The notes below the pieces were generated by a model. That model saw only the letters and a list, made by a program, of their open reading frames with translations. It had not been told where the DNA came from and did not search any database. From Pseudomonadota bacterium (GTDB taxonomy: Bacteria; Desulfobacterota; Desulfobulbia; Desulfobulbales; Desulfurivibrionaceae), in assembly GCA_018830485.1 (NCBI GenBank), contig JAHJRQ010000010.1:1-64000 (forward strand): 64,000 nt of DNA. Reading direction: 5' to 3'. Of this stretch, positions 9,071 through 17,625 are shown in pieces. Positions within the stretch are counted from its first letter, which is position 1, and every line of letters starts with the position of its first letter. A program made the translations under genes and the position numbers.

Positions 9071-9226
9071 GTTGAAAAAAGCCGTCCTGGCTTTTTTCAA
9101 CCACGATCGGCCAGAAGTGAATTCTGGCCAATCTCACAATTTCGACGAGTTAAAACTCGTCGAAATTGGCGATCCATCCCTGGATCGCACGCAGGGCATC
9201 GAAAAACGAGTTTTTCAACACCCTGC
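9071..9226. repeat. cluster of five hairpins, probable dispersed element
   Basis: Five inverted repeats lie side by side: 13-bp arms at 9071-9083/9089-9101, 8-bp arms at 9109-9116/9122-9129, 14-bp arms with a 2-base loop at 9138-9151/9154-9167, 8-bp arms at 9169-9176/9181-9188, and 7-bp arms at 9201-9207/9210-9216. The last is nested in GCAGGG/CCCTGC (9191-9196/9221-9226). This is far more structure than one terminator needs. It looks like a repetitive intergenic element, though only one copy is seen here. Confidence 0.65.
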
Positions 9227-9254
9227 TAGAGCGAAACAACACAGAGTTTACGAG

Positions 9255-9285
9255 GGCGCAGCCGAGTGGCTGCGCCTTTTTTTTT
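9255..9285 (+). terminator. intrinsic terminator
   Basis: A perfect 9-bp GC-rich stem (GGCGCAGCC / GGCTGCGCC) with a GAGT loop is followed by nine T residues. It ends transcription from the actin-like gene. Confidence 0.85.
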
Positions 9286-9354
9286 GGACAACTGGGGAGA
9301 AAATCACCCCGGCGCCTTTGCCTCGCAATCACCCTGGCCTCACGGGCCCGCTGC

Positions 9355-11925
9355 TTACAAGATAGCACCGTCCTTGGCAAGACTGACTTCCAACTGCTTG
9401 CCCTTCACGACCTCAAAGCGCTGTTCCCCTATCTTCCGGTTCTGGTGAAAAAACTGGACCGTCCAGGTTCCATGCACCGGCATCTTTTCCGTGATGGTAA
9501 GAGCCTCGACCAGACGCTGCATGTACTTGACCTGCTGATTTGAGGCGCGCACCAGCTTTCCGTCCGGCCCGAACCAACGGATAACCAAGGGCAGATCCTG
9601 GTCCACCGGCAGAAAATTCACCGAGTACAGCGCTCCCAAGGTGGTCCCGATCCTGCCGGGAATATTGTTCGCCCCCCCGGCAAACATCTGGAGCTTTTTC
9701 ATGTTCAATTCGATATCGCGGACATTTTCATAGGCAGCACTCAGTTCGGAAACCTGCTGAAACGGCTGCTGCACCAGGCCGGCGCTTTCGATCTGCAGAC
9801 CCCAGATCTTCACCGGACGAGCCGGCTCCGTCGATGCGCCCGGTTCCCCGGCCGGGTGCCCGGCCGCGGCGACCTTGCTGCTCCGCGAGGCAGTCGTCGC
9901 CCCCAAACTGCTCTCCGGGCCGGGAGGAGTGAACCCCTTTACCGTGTTGATCTTCTTGGCCCTTGTGATATTTTTCACATTCAACAGGGTGGCCTTGGTC
10001 AGGTCGGCGCCCTCCAGGTTGGTCCTGTTCAGGTCGGCGTCATTGAGGTTGGCATTGACCAAAATGGCGCGGGACAGGTCGGCGTCGGTAAGATCCGCCC
10101 AGCGCAGATCTCCATCCCGGAGATTGGCGCCGGCAAGCACGGCATTGGTCAAATCGGCGTTGGCCAGATCCACATTGGCAAGATCGGCATTGCTCAGATC
10201 GGCGTCGATAAGATTGGCGTTCCGCAGGTCGAGGCTGACCAGCTTTGCATCGCTCAACACGGTTTCGCGCAGATTCTTGAGATCGAAATGTTTCGCCGCC
10301 GTCAGGTTGATTCCGGAGAGGTTCGCGCCCTTCAAATCGGCGTTGCTCAAATTGGCATTGGCCAGTTCGGCCTTGGCAAGATTGGCCCGGTTCAGATAGG
10401 CATGATTCAGTTTTGCCTTGGTGAGATCCGCGCCTTCGAGATTGGCGTTGTTCAGATTCGCCCCGGTGAAATCGGCCGTGTTCAGCCGGGCCTTAGCCAG
10501 ATCGGCATTGGTGAGGTTGGCTTTCACCATGAGGGTGCGGACACCGAAATCTACACCGGACAAACGAGCGCCGGTGAGATTGGCCTCGGTCAGATCAACC
10601 CGCCCCATCAGAGCTTTTTCGCAGTTGGCCTCGGTGAGATTGGCCTGCTGGAAATTCGCGCCGCCAAACTCCCCGGATGCCAAATCGGCCCTGGTGAGAT
10701 TGGCTCCCCGGAAATTGGCTTTTTCAGCGGTTACGCCGGTCATGGTCGCGCCGTTGAGATTGGCCTGCACTAAAACCGCCTCATTCATCTTCGCTTTAGC
10801 CAGGTTTGTTCCGTTGACACTCGCCTCGGAAAAATTCGCCTCTTTCAGATTTGCCCCCTGCATATCCGCGCCATCGAGATTCGCCCGGATCAAATTCGCC
10901 TTGGCCAAGGCAATTCCCTGCAGATGCGTGCGACGCAGATCCACCCCATTGAGCATGGCGCCGGACAGATTCACCCCCGTAAGAATCGCGACGGTGAGAT
11001 CGGCATTCCCCAACCTTGCTTCGCTCAGGTTGGCAGAGGTAAGATTGGTTTTCGTGAAGGTCGCCCCGGAAAAATCTGCGCCGCGGGCATCGCTTTCGGT
11101 CAAATCCGATTCAAGCAGGATGGCGCCCGCCAGCACCGCCTCCTGGAGATCCGCCCCGCGGAGATTACTCCGGGCAAGATCGGCATCGGTCAGGTTTGCC
11201 TCGGCCAGCCGGGCCTGGGACAGATCGGCTTTTTGCAGTCTACAGCCGGCAAGGATGGCGCCCCTGAGGTCGGCCTGCCTGAGATCGGCATTCACCAGGT
11301 TTGCCTGGCTGAAATTCACCCCGCGCAAATCGGTATCACGCAGGTTCGCCCCTTCAAAATTGGCGTTCCGGAAATTGAGTCCCCGCAAATTCTTGCCGGA
11401 AAAATCCGCGCCATGAAAATCCTTGCCGGCAAAACCGGAAGGTTCGACAACGCCTGTTGCCGTGGAGGGAGCCACATTTTCCGCAGGCTTGGCTTCACTG
11501 GAAAAACTGCCCGGCGCAGGGGAGGAAGCAGCAGAAAACCAAGAGGGCAATCCAACTCCTGCCTGGCCAAAAAAAAGAAACCCTCCGCCTCCAGCCAGGG
11601 CAACAACAAGAACCGCGGCGATCCCGAGCCCGAACCTGGAAGAAAAAGACCTCCCCCCATCCCGTTGGCCTACAGCCTGGACAAGGGTTTTTTCCGAGTG
11701 GCATCGCGGGCAGGGCGCTTTTTTGCCGACAAATGCACCGGGCACCATCTGCTGAAATCCGCACCTGCCGCAGGAAAACTTAGCCCGGTTGGCTTCGCTT
11801 GCCGCTGCGGGCCAATTTTTCCCCACGACAACGGTATGCCTGCACTTCGGGCACGGCACCGACTTGCCGGCATGGCGGTCTTCAACCTCCACGGAATACC
11901 TGCATTTATCGCAATAAAAAATCAT
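9355..11925 (-). CDS. membrane-anchored giant pentapeptide-repeat protein with two zinc ribbons
   Basis: This 856-aa protein has a rare architecture. Two N-terminal zinc ribbons share the same spacing, C-x2-C-x16-C-x2-C (Cys5/8/25/28 and Cys52/55/72/75). One transmembrane helix at about 99-120 is followed by a low-complexity linker. From about 169 to 655 there are roughly 97 tandem pentapeptides of the A(D/N)Lxx type (ADLRQADLRG and similar). The 190-residue C-terminal domain may resemble DUF3859. Pentapeptide repeats fold as a right-handed quadrilateral beta-helix, here about 24 coils. Topology suggests cytosolic ribbons and an outward rod, but this is inferred. The start follows GAGGA. Function is unknown. 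Confidence 0.85.
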   Translation of the reverse strand: MIFYCDKCRYSVEVEDRHAGKSVPCPKCRHTVVVGKNWPAAASEANRAKFSCGRCGFQQMVPGAFVGKKAPCPRCHSEKTLVQAVGQRDGGRSFSSRFGLGIAAVLVVALAGGGGFLFFGQAGVGLPSWFSAASSPAPGSFSSEAKPAENVAPSTATGVVEPSGFAGKDFHGADFSGKNLRGLNFRNANFEGANLRDTDLRGVNFSQANLVNADLRQADLRGAILAGCRLQKADLSQARLAEANLTDADLARSNLRGADLQEAVLAGAILLESDLTESDARGADFSGATFTKTNLTSANLSEARLGNADLTVAILTGVNLSGAMLNGVDLRRTHLQGIALAKANLIRANLDGADMQGANLKEANFSEASVNGTNLAKAKMNEAVLVQANLNGATMTGVTAEKANFRGANLTRADLASGEFGGANFQQANLTEANCEKALMGRVDLTEANLTGARLSGVDFGVRTLMVKANLTNADLAKARLNTADFTGANLNNANLEGADLTKAKLNHAYLNRANLAKAELANANLSNADLKGANLSGINLTAAKHFDLKNLRETVLSDAKLVSLDLRNANLIDADLSNADLANVDLANADLTNAVLAGANLRDGDLRWADLTDADLSRAILVNANLNDADLNRTNLEGADLTKATLLNVKNITRAKKINTVKGFTPPGPESSLGATTASRSSKVAAAGHPAGEPGASTEPARPVKIWGLQIESAGLVQQPFQQVSELSAAYENVRDIELNMKKLQMFAGGANNIPGRIGTTLGALYSVNFLPVDQDLPLVIRWFGPDGKLVRASNQQVKYMQRLVEALTITEKMPVHGTWTVQFFHQNRKIGEQRFEVVKGKQLEVSLAKDGAIL

Positions 11926-12384
11926 CCGACATCCTCAACAAAACAAAAAAACCGTTATCACCGCAAACAGCCGAGGCTGAAGCAACAGCTACACCAATCA
12001 TCGACCATAACCAAAAAATACTTCATCTATTTTTCCAATTGCCACAAAAACAGCGATTACGGCAGAAAGCCTCACCGGCCGGCGACGGTTGCGGCTCTAT
12101 TCCTGTGCAATTCAGTGTACGGATCTGCTGCCTTGAGCCTTTTTCCCGCCTCCGGCATATATTTCGACACGTTCAAGAGCAGTGCTGTAAAAATTGTTCA
12201 GATAGAGTATTATAACACTTTACCTGGGGGGTAGCAGAATCTTGCCGAAGCCAAGCAAAAATCCCCCCGCAGTCCATGATGCGCCCGGCGCATTTTTTGG
12301 TCCTGTTTGGCCTGTAGTATTTGAGATGACCACCGAGGGTGGCTGAACATTACCCTGAAGCAGAATCCGAGGCCTTAACTTTCC
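11926..12384. other. 459-bp divergent intergenic region
   Basis: This region lies between the pentapeptide gene and the peptidoglycan synthase gene and must hold both promoters. It is AT-rich at 11930-12060 and has a TATAA-rich stretch near 12208-12220. I see no clear promoter pair, RNA gene or convincing ORF. Confidence 0.5.
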
Positions 12385-15231
12385 GTGCAGAAACCAGAGC
12401 AGCCAGAGTCTCCTCAAACAGAAGGCAAGACCGACCCCCAAGGGACGCGGAAAATCTTCGACCCCAGGGAACAGGCCATAAAATACAAGGCCTACCGTCA
12501 TATTTTCTCGGACAAGGACGTCAAAAAGGGCCTTGACGAAAAAGCCATCATCCGCAAGATCAAAAAAAGCAAAAGCCTCAGCGGCCGCTACCGCCAGTAC
12601 CTGGAAATGCGGGACGACGACAAGCGCGGCAGCCAGACCTATCCCTGGCAAAACCCGTTCAACCGCGTCCTGTTCTGGTCCGCTTACTGGCTTCCTCGTT
12701 TCATGAAATGGGGCGCCCTGCTTGCCGTCACTCTTTTCGTCATTAACTACATCCCCGGACCGACCCAACATATCATCGAGGTGCTCATCGCCCGCTCCAT
12801 CTATGACACCGCCCCCATCGAACGGCTGCCCGACGACTTGGAAACCTATGCCCACTCCGCCGACATCAAGGACAGCCGGGGCGCCATCATCAAATCATAC
12901 GGAAAACGCAAGGTTACGGAGCAGCTTCCCGCCTCCGCCCAAAAGGCCCTGCTGGCTTGCGAGGACCATTATTTCCTGCCGCACCCCGAAAACAGATGGT
13001 ATGAAAATCTCTTTCTGATCCACCCCGGGGTCAGTTGGCTGAATCTGGTCGGCGCGGTGAAAGACACCCTGCAGGGCGATCCCCGCGGCGCCAGCACCAT
13101 TGTCATGCAGAACGCCAAGAAGATCCTCGGCAACGAGGACAGGACCATTGCCAACAAGCTGGAGGAGATCATCATCGCTTACATGATGGTGGCCAAATTC
13201 GGCAAGGAAAAAAACCTCAACTTTTACATCAACACCGTGCCGGTGGGGGCCAACATCTATGGCTTCCCGGCCGCTGCCACCAGCTATTTCAAGAAAGACC
13301 TGGCCGCCCTCAACATGCAGCAACTGGTGACCATCGGCTCCTTCATCCCCAACCACAACCGCCAAGTCGCTTTCTATGAGATCGTCAACGGCAAGAACTT
13401 CGGAGACCTCTCCCCTGCCATGCAGGGCCATGCCAAAAGCGCGATCAACAAGGTCAATCTCGCCCTCACCCACCTCTGGAAACAGAAGGAAATCCCGGAC
13501 GACCAGTACCGGAGCTGGCTGCTGACCGACGAAGAATCCATCCGCCACATCGGTTTCCGCGATTTCCGCTCGCCCTTGTACGGGGAGGAGGAATGGACCT
13601 CCTGGAACGTCATCAAGGAGGTTTCCTCCCGCACTTACACCATCAATGGCCGTGAGGTTTCCGGCACCCAGCTCCTGCTGGAAGAAAAAGGGGCCGTCTC
13701 CATCGAAACCGGCACCGATCTGGCCCTGATCGAAAAGATGAAGGAAATCATCGGCGAATTCCTGCAGAGCAGCTACTTTAAGGAGATTCTCGCCGCCGGC
13801 AACCAGGGGAGCTGGCAGCGCGACAAGGAACGCTACACCTCCCGCGGCCTTACCCCGCCCTACACCGATTTCAACAGTTTTCTCGAATACCTGCAGCGCA
13901 ACATCAATGTTGGCATCCTTGCCGTCAATCAAAAGGGCGAGATCGTTGCCTATGTGGGCGGCAAGGAGTTTCTGCAGAGCAAAAACAGCGAAAAATACGA
14001 AGAAGAGGAAGAAGCGCCGGATCCCAACGAAGCCGCCACCGACACCGGCGCCGGCCCCCGCTCCAACCAAGAATCGGTGATCATCGACATCATGAACCGG
14101 AAGGCAAAGATCACCCCCTCCTCCACCATGAAACCGATCATTGCCTACTACGCCATGGTGGCGAACAATGCCAAGATGAGCGACCGTTTTGCCGACAAGC
14201 CCATCGAGTACAAGTATGTGGCCAGCGAAGGCAGACAAACCTGGATGCCCCGCAACTGGTACAACTACGACGGAGCCCATCCCATGGGCAAGGAATACAA
14301 CCTGCTGGAAGCACAGGTGATCTCCGTCAACACGATCTTTGCCAGGCTCTACACCAACCCCATGCTCCGCAACGCCATGCTCCAGGGCTTTGACCAGGTC
14401 GGCCTTGACTACAGCAAGGAAGACGCCAAATACTGGCCCTTCGGCATCGGCTCTTCGGCGGTGTCGGTGCAGCAATGGCTTGGCATCTACAACGCCTTTC
14501 TGGACGGCCAGTACCGCGATCCCTCCTTTGTGCGCCGGATACAGATAAACGGCAAGACGGTGTACGACCGGGACCTCGACGACCAGTACGCCAAGATCCC
14601 GCTTTTCGACGCAAAAAAGGAACGAGAGGCGGAGATGAACGCCCTGTTCGAGATCTGCAATCGCGGCACCGGCTCCTCCATGAAAACCGAATTCAAGCAT
14701 CACAAGAATCTGGTCTCCGGCAAGACCGGCACCGCGCCGATGAACAAGTCCGCCCTGTTCATCAGCCATTTCAACCCCTACCGCGACCGGGAGGCCCACA
14801 AGGAGGACACCATCACCATGCTCGTTTCCGTAACCACCAACACGGGCGGCTTCAAGAGCGTGGGCACCTCGGGCAACGCGCCGACCAAGATTGCCGGCCG
14901 CATTTACAACCATCTCTTCCAGCAGGAAATGCAGGAGATGATGGACAAGAACATCGACAAGGCAAAGCGCGAGGATACCCATTTTCGCAACAACCAGGTG
15001 TACTGGGCCAATGTCAACCGGTACATGGACACCCTTCTCTCCGGCAAATGCGGCAACAGCCCCATCTCCGACAACATCATCGGGGTTGACGACTACGGCG
15101 AAGCCCTGGTGCAGATCCTAAACAGCAACACCAAGATCTACACCGGCCGCGATGAAGTATTCTCCCAACTTGTGCAGTATTACTGCGACCAGGAGAAGAT
15201 GGTCCGGATGGACTCGTCGCCGGCGAACTGA
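12385..15231 (+). CDS. bifunctional PBP1-like transglycosylase/transpeptidase
   Basis: The 948-aa product has a charged cytoplasmic N-terminus, one membrane helix (about 110-130), a GT51 transglycosylase domain and a penicillin-binding transpeptidase domain. GT51 signatures are the Glu193-Asp194 motif (CEDHYF) and GASTIVMQ. The transpeptidase triad is intact: S580-T-M-K583, S647-V-N649 and K780-T-G782. In the last GT51 motif the usual Glu of the IxExYLN block is replaced (NLNFYIN), so it is divergent. An acidic, Pro-rich insert lies near 530-555. It should polymerise and crosslink peptidoglycan at the inner membrane. The start is GTG. Confidence 0.85.
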   Translation: MQKPEQPESPQTEGKTDPQGTRKIFDPREQAIKYKAYRHIFSDKDVKKGLDEKAIIRKIKKSKSLSGRYRQYLEMRDDDKRGSQTYPWQNPFNRVLFWSAYWLPRFMKWGALLAVTLFVINYIPGPTQHIIEVLIARSIYDTAPIERLPDDLETYAHSADIKDSRGAIIKSYGKRKVTEQLPASAQKALLACEDHYFLPHPENRWYENLFLIHPGVSWLNLVGAVKDTLQGDPRGASTIVMQNAKKILGNEDRTIANKLEEIIIAYMMVAKFGKEKNLNFYINTVPVGANIYGFPAAATSYFKKDLAALNMQQLVTIGSFIPNHNRQVAFYEIVNGKNFGDLSPAMQGHAKSAINKVNLALTHLWKQKEIPDDQYRSWLLTDEESIRHIGFRDFRSPLYGEEEWTSWNVIKEVSSRTYTINGREVSGTQLLLEEKGAVSIETGTDLALIEKMKEIIGEFLQSSYFKEILAAGNQGSWQRDKERYTSRGLTPPYTDFNSFLEYLQRNINVGILAVNQKGEIVAYVGGKEFLQSKNSEKYEEEEEAPDPNEAATDTGAGPRSNQESVIIDIMNRKAKITPSSTMKPIIAYYAMVANNAKMSDRFADKPIEYKYVASEGRQTWMPRNWYNYDGAHPMGKEYNLLEAQVISVNTIFARLYTNPMLRNAMLQGFDQVGLDYSKEDAKYWPFGIGSSAVSVQQWLGIYNAFLDGQYRDPSFVRRIQINGKTVYDRDLDDQYAKIPLFDAKKEREAEMNALFEICNRGTGSSMKTEFKHHKNLVSGKTGTAPMNKSALFISHFNPYRDREAHKEDTITMLVSVTTNTGGFKSVGTSGNAPTKIAGRIYNHLFQQEMQEMMDKNIDKAKREDTHFRNNQVYWANVNRYMDTLLSGKCGNSPISDNIIGVDDYGEALVQILNSNTKIYTGRDEVFSQLVQYYCDQEKMVRMDSSPAN

Positions 15232-15323
15232 CCCCAGGACCAACAAAAGAGATGCACGCACGGCTTTACAAACCATGCCGGGCATGGCATAGTGGCAGAG
15301 TTTGAAGGCCAGGCAACAACTGC

Positions 15324-15397
15324 CCCTTCGACGGGCTCAGGGCGAACGGAGGTTATCGTAAATGTATTGCTAATCCGTTCGTGCTCAGCAGTCGAAG
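15324..15397. repeat. REP-like inverted pair
   Basis: The sequence CCCTTCGACGGGCTCAGGGC plus GAACGG (15324-15349) is mirrored imperfectly by CCGTTCGTGCTCAGCAGTCG plus AAG (15375-15397) around a 25-bp AT-rich centre. The motif TTCGAC..CTCAGG.CGAACGG is one I recognise as a widely dispersed intergenic repeat in proteobacteria. Confidence 0.6.
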
Positions 15398-15488
15398 CAC
15401 CTGTTTGAAACAAATTCCCAGTTGTTGCGAGTCCATCACGCGTTGCCCAAACATAAAAACCACACACACTCCAATGAGAGACCCCCAT

Positions 15489-16004
15489 ATGACCAAGATA
15501 GGAAGAAATGATTTGTGTTTCTGCGGCAGCGGCAAAAAATTCAAGAAATGCTGCCAGACCACCGGCGCCAAGGCAGCGGCCGGAGCCGCGCCCCCCTCGG
15601 TCACAATTGAAGTCGAAAAGATTCAGGCAAGCGCCTGCGCCAAGAAATCCGCCGTGCTGGCCCTGGGAGTTTTCGTTCTTTTCTCCACCACCGACGGCGA
15701 TGCCTGGCTTCTGGAGGTCACGGACATGGACGCCATTCAGGTGGCCAAGGACGGTGAAAAACTTCCGGTGCAGATCGAGGAAAACCCTGAAACCATCGAA
15801 ATCAACTGGACCCATAAGTTCGACGTCAAAAACAAAAAATTCGTCCTCATCTCCTATAAAGACAAGAGCGAAGAGATCCGCGACGATTATCCGGGCCACA
15901 CTATTCTTTCCACGGTAAAAAAGATCCGCAGCCGTATTCCACCCGAACTGATCAGCACCATCCATCTGGACAACGAGGAAGAGAGCCAGCCACAGGCGGG
16001 TTGA
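15489..16004 (+). CDS. SEC-C zinc-motif protein, function unknown
   Basis: The 171-aa product opens with a complete SEC-C motif (GRNDLCFCGSGKKFKKCC), a small zinc-binding module known from the SecA C-terminus and from many unrelated proteins. Ala-rich linker sequence and a mixed alpha/beta region of about 120 residues follow, with a short hydrophobic stretch (AVLALGVFVLFS). I do not recognise the second domain. The ATG at 15489 is preferred because it places SEC-C at the very N-terminus; ATG 15474 is an alternative. It is not obviously in an operon. Confidence 0.75.
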   Translation: MTKIGRNDLCFCGSGKKFKKCCQTTGAKAAAGAAPPSVTIEVEKIQASACAKKSAVLALGVFVLFSTTDGDAWLLEVTDMDAIQVAKDGEKLPVQIEENPETIEINWTHKFDVKNKKFVLISYKDKSEEIRDDYPGHTILSTVKKIRSRIPPELISTIHLDNEEESQPQAG

Positions 16005-16124
16005 GTGCGGACTACCCGACATCCGCTGAAAACGAAAAAAAGCATAGGGCGGATAATTTCTCGTCCCGTGTTTTTTTCAGGGTAACCAGCGCCGTGTTGC
16101 CAAGAAAAAAGACTTTCTGAACCC

Positions 16125-16913
16125 ATGAGCTATCTCATCATCTGCAGCGTGGCCCTCGCAGTCTCCGGCCTGACCCTTTTCTCCGGTTTCGGCCTGGGCA
16201 CTCTCCTGATGCCGGCCTTTGCCCTGTTCTTCCCATTGGAGGTGGCGGTGGGGGCTACGGCCATGGTGCATCTGGCCAACAATCTTTTTAAAGCGGCCCT
16301 GTTCGGCAAACACGCCGATCCCGGGATCGTTCTCAAATTCTCCCTGCCCGCGGCCCTGGCTGCCGTACTCGGCGCGCTGCTGCTCAACCGGCTCAGTGGC
16401 ATGGAGCCGATCATGCACTACAACCTGGGCAATCACCTCTTCACCATCACCTGGCTCAAATCGGCCATCGGGGTGCTGATCATGGGCTTTGCCCTGGCCG
16501 AATTATGGCCGGGCCTGAAGAAACTCTCTTTCCCGCCGCGATACATACCCCTCGGCGGGATCATTTCCGGTTTCTTCGGGGGGCTGTCCGGCCATCAGGG
16601 GGCATTGCGCACCGCGTTTCTGCTCCGGGCCGGACTGAGCAAGGAGGCCCTCATCGGCACCATGGTCCTCTCCGCCATTGTTGTTGATCTCAGCCGAATG
16701 CTGGTGTATGGCACGACCTTTTTCGTCCGGGATTTTGCTGTGCTGCAGGCAGAAGGGATTTTTGGCCTGGTGGCGGCAGGAACCATTGCCGCCTTTCTGG
16801 GAACCTTCTGCGCCTCGCGCTTTCTGAAAAAAATGACCCTGCACATGGTGCAGACCCTGGTGGGCGGACTGCTTCTGCTACTGGCCGTGGCGCTGGGGGC
16901 GGGAATACTGTAA
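16125..16913 (+). CDS. TauE/SafE (TSUP) family membrane permease
   Basis: The 262-aa protein has about eight hydrophobic helices in two pseudo-repeats, the second introduced by GGIISGFFGGLSGHQGALRT, a TSUP signature. Members export sulfite, sulfoacetate or related organosulfur anions, but the substrate cannot be read from sequence. A sulfur anion would fit a sulfur-metabolising host. The gene is followed 16 bp later by a small membrane protein that may be co-transcribed. The ribosome-binding site is weak. Confidence 0.8.
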   Translation: MSYLIICSVALAVSGLTLFSGFGLGTLLMPAFALFFPLEVAVGATAMVHLANNLFKAALFGKHADPGIVLKFSLPAALAAVLGALLLNRLSGMEPIMHYNLGNHLFTITWLKSAIGVLIMGFALAELWPGLKKLSFPPRYIPLGGIISGFFGGLSGHQGALRTAFLLRAGLSKEALIGTMVLSAIVVDLSRMLVYGTTFFVRDFAVLQAEGIFGLVAAGTIAAFLGTFCASRFLKKMTLHMVQTLVGGLLLLLAVALGAGIL

Positions 16914-16929
16914 ACACGGGAGAACACCC

Positions 16930-17274
16930 ATGAAGCTGCTCGCACTGTTGCCCGTTATCCTCAGCATGCTGGTGCTTGGCGCCCATTTCTACCGGGCGGG
17001 GCATCTCCTTCTTGCCGGGGGAGCGCTGCTTGCCCTTGGCCTGCTCTGCCTCCGTCAGCCGCTGGCGGCCAGGCTCATGCAAGGGCTGCTCGCGGCAGGC
17101 GCGGTGGAGTGGCTTATTACCGCAGGTCAGCTTGTCATGTTCCGCCAGTCCCAGGGACTTCCCTGGTTGCGTCTCGCGCTGATCCTCGGGTTGGTCGCCC
17201 TCTGCACCCTGCTCTCCGCCTTGGTTTTCAGAACACCCACGCTCAAGAACCATTTTAACCTGGACAAGAATTAA
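16930..17274 (+). CDS. small four-helix membrane protein, unknown
   Basis: The 114-aa product has four hydrophobic segments (about 3-18, 25-42, 48-68, 82-102) and a short polar tail. No family is recognised. GGGAG precedes the ATG with good spacing. The position 16 bp after the TSUP permease suggests co-expression. Confidence 0.65.
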   Translation: MKLLALLPVILSMLVLGAHFYRAGHLLLAGGALLALGLLCLRQPLAARLMQGLLAAGAVEWLITAGQLVMFRQSQGLPWLRLALILGLVALCTLLSALVFRTPTLKNHFNLDKN

Positions 17275-17339
17275 GAAAAGACTTAAATTACATTCATGCA
17301 TGGAAGCAGAACCGATCCGCAATTTTCAAGGAGACCGAC

Positions 17340-17555
17340 ATGCCCATCTATGAATACCGCTGCCAGGACTGCAAGGCCTTGTTCGAAACCATTGTCACCT
17401 CGGCAGAAGCCGCGACCGAAGTGGTTTGCCCGAAATGTTCCAGCAGCATGGTGAAAAAAACCATCTCCGCCTCAAGTTTCCGGATTTCCTCCGGCTCAAA
17501 CTCCATTCCCTCCGGGGCGCTCTCGGGCTGTTCGACACAGTCGGGGTTTTCCTGA
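17340..17555 (+). CDS. FmdB-family zinc-ribbon protein
   Basis: The 71-aa product starts MPIYEYRCQDC and has a second CPKC pair, together forming the FmdB/CxxC zinc ribbon. A Ser/Gly-rich tail with one further cysteine follows, as is usual in this family. The family was named for a putative regulator near formylmethanofuran dehydrogenase genes, but its role in most bacteria is unknown. AAGGAG lies 6 bases before the start. Confidence 0.85.
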   Translation: MPIYEYRCQDCKALFETIVTSAEAATEVVCPKCSSSMVKKTISASSFRISSGSNSIPSGALSGCSTQSGFS

Positions 17556-17625
17556 GCCTGAAAACGATGCGGCCGGTCCGGCTGCACCAAAAAATAAATT
17601 TTCAAAGGGCCTCCCAACTCCTGGT

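Noticed and set aside
9856-11416. Long plus-strand frames opposite the pentapeptide gene
   Set aside because: They are mirror images of the repeats. Their own Ile/Gly- and Arg/Ser-rich monotony is a by-product of the A(D/N)Lxx codons on the other strand.
12895-14982. 695-codon minus-strand frame inside the PBP gene
   Set aside because: The plus strand encodes intact GT51 and transpeptidase motifs. The minus frame is a Val/Gly/His-rich shadow of GC-rich codons with no motif.
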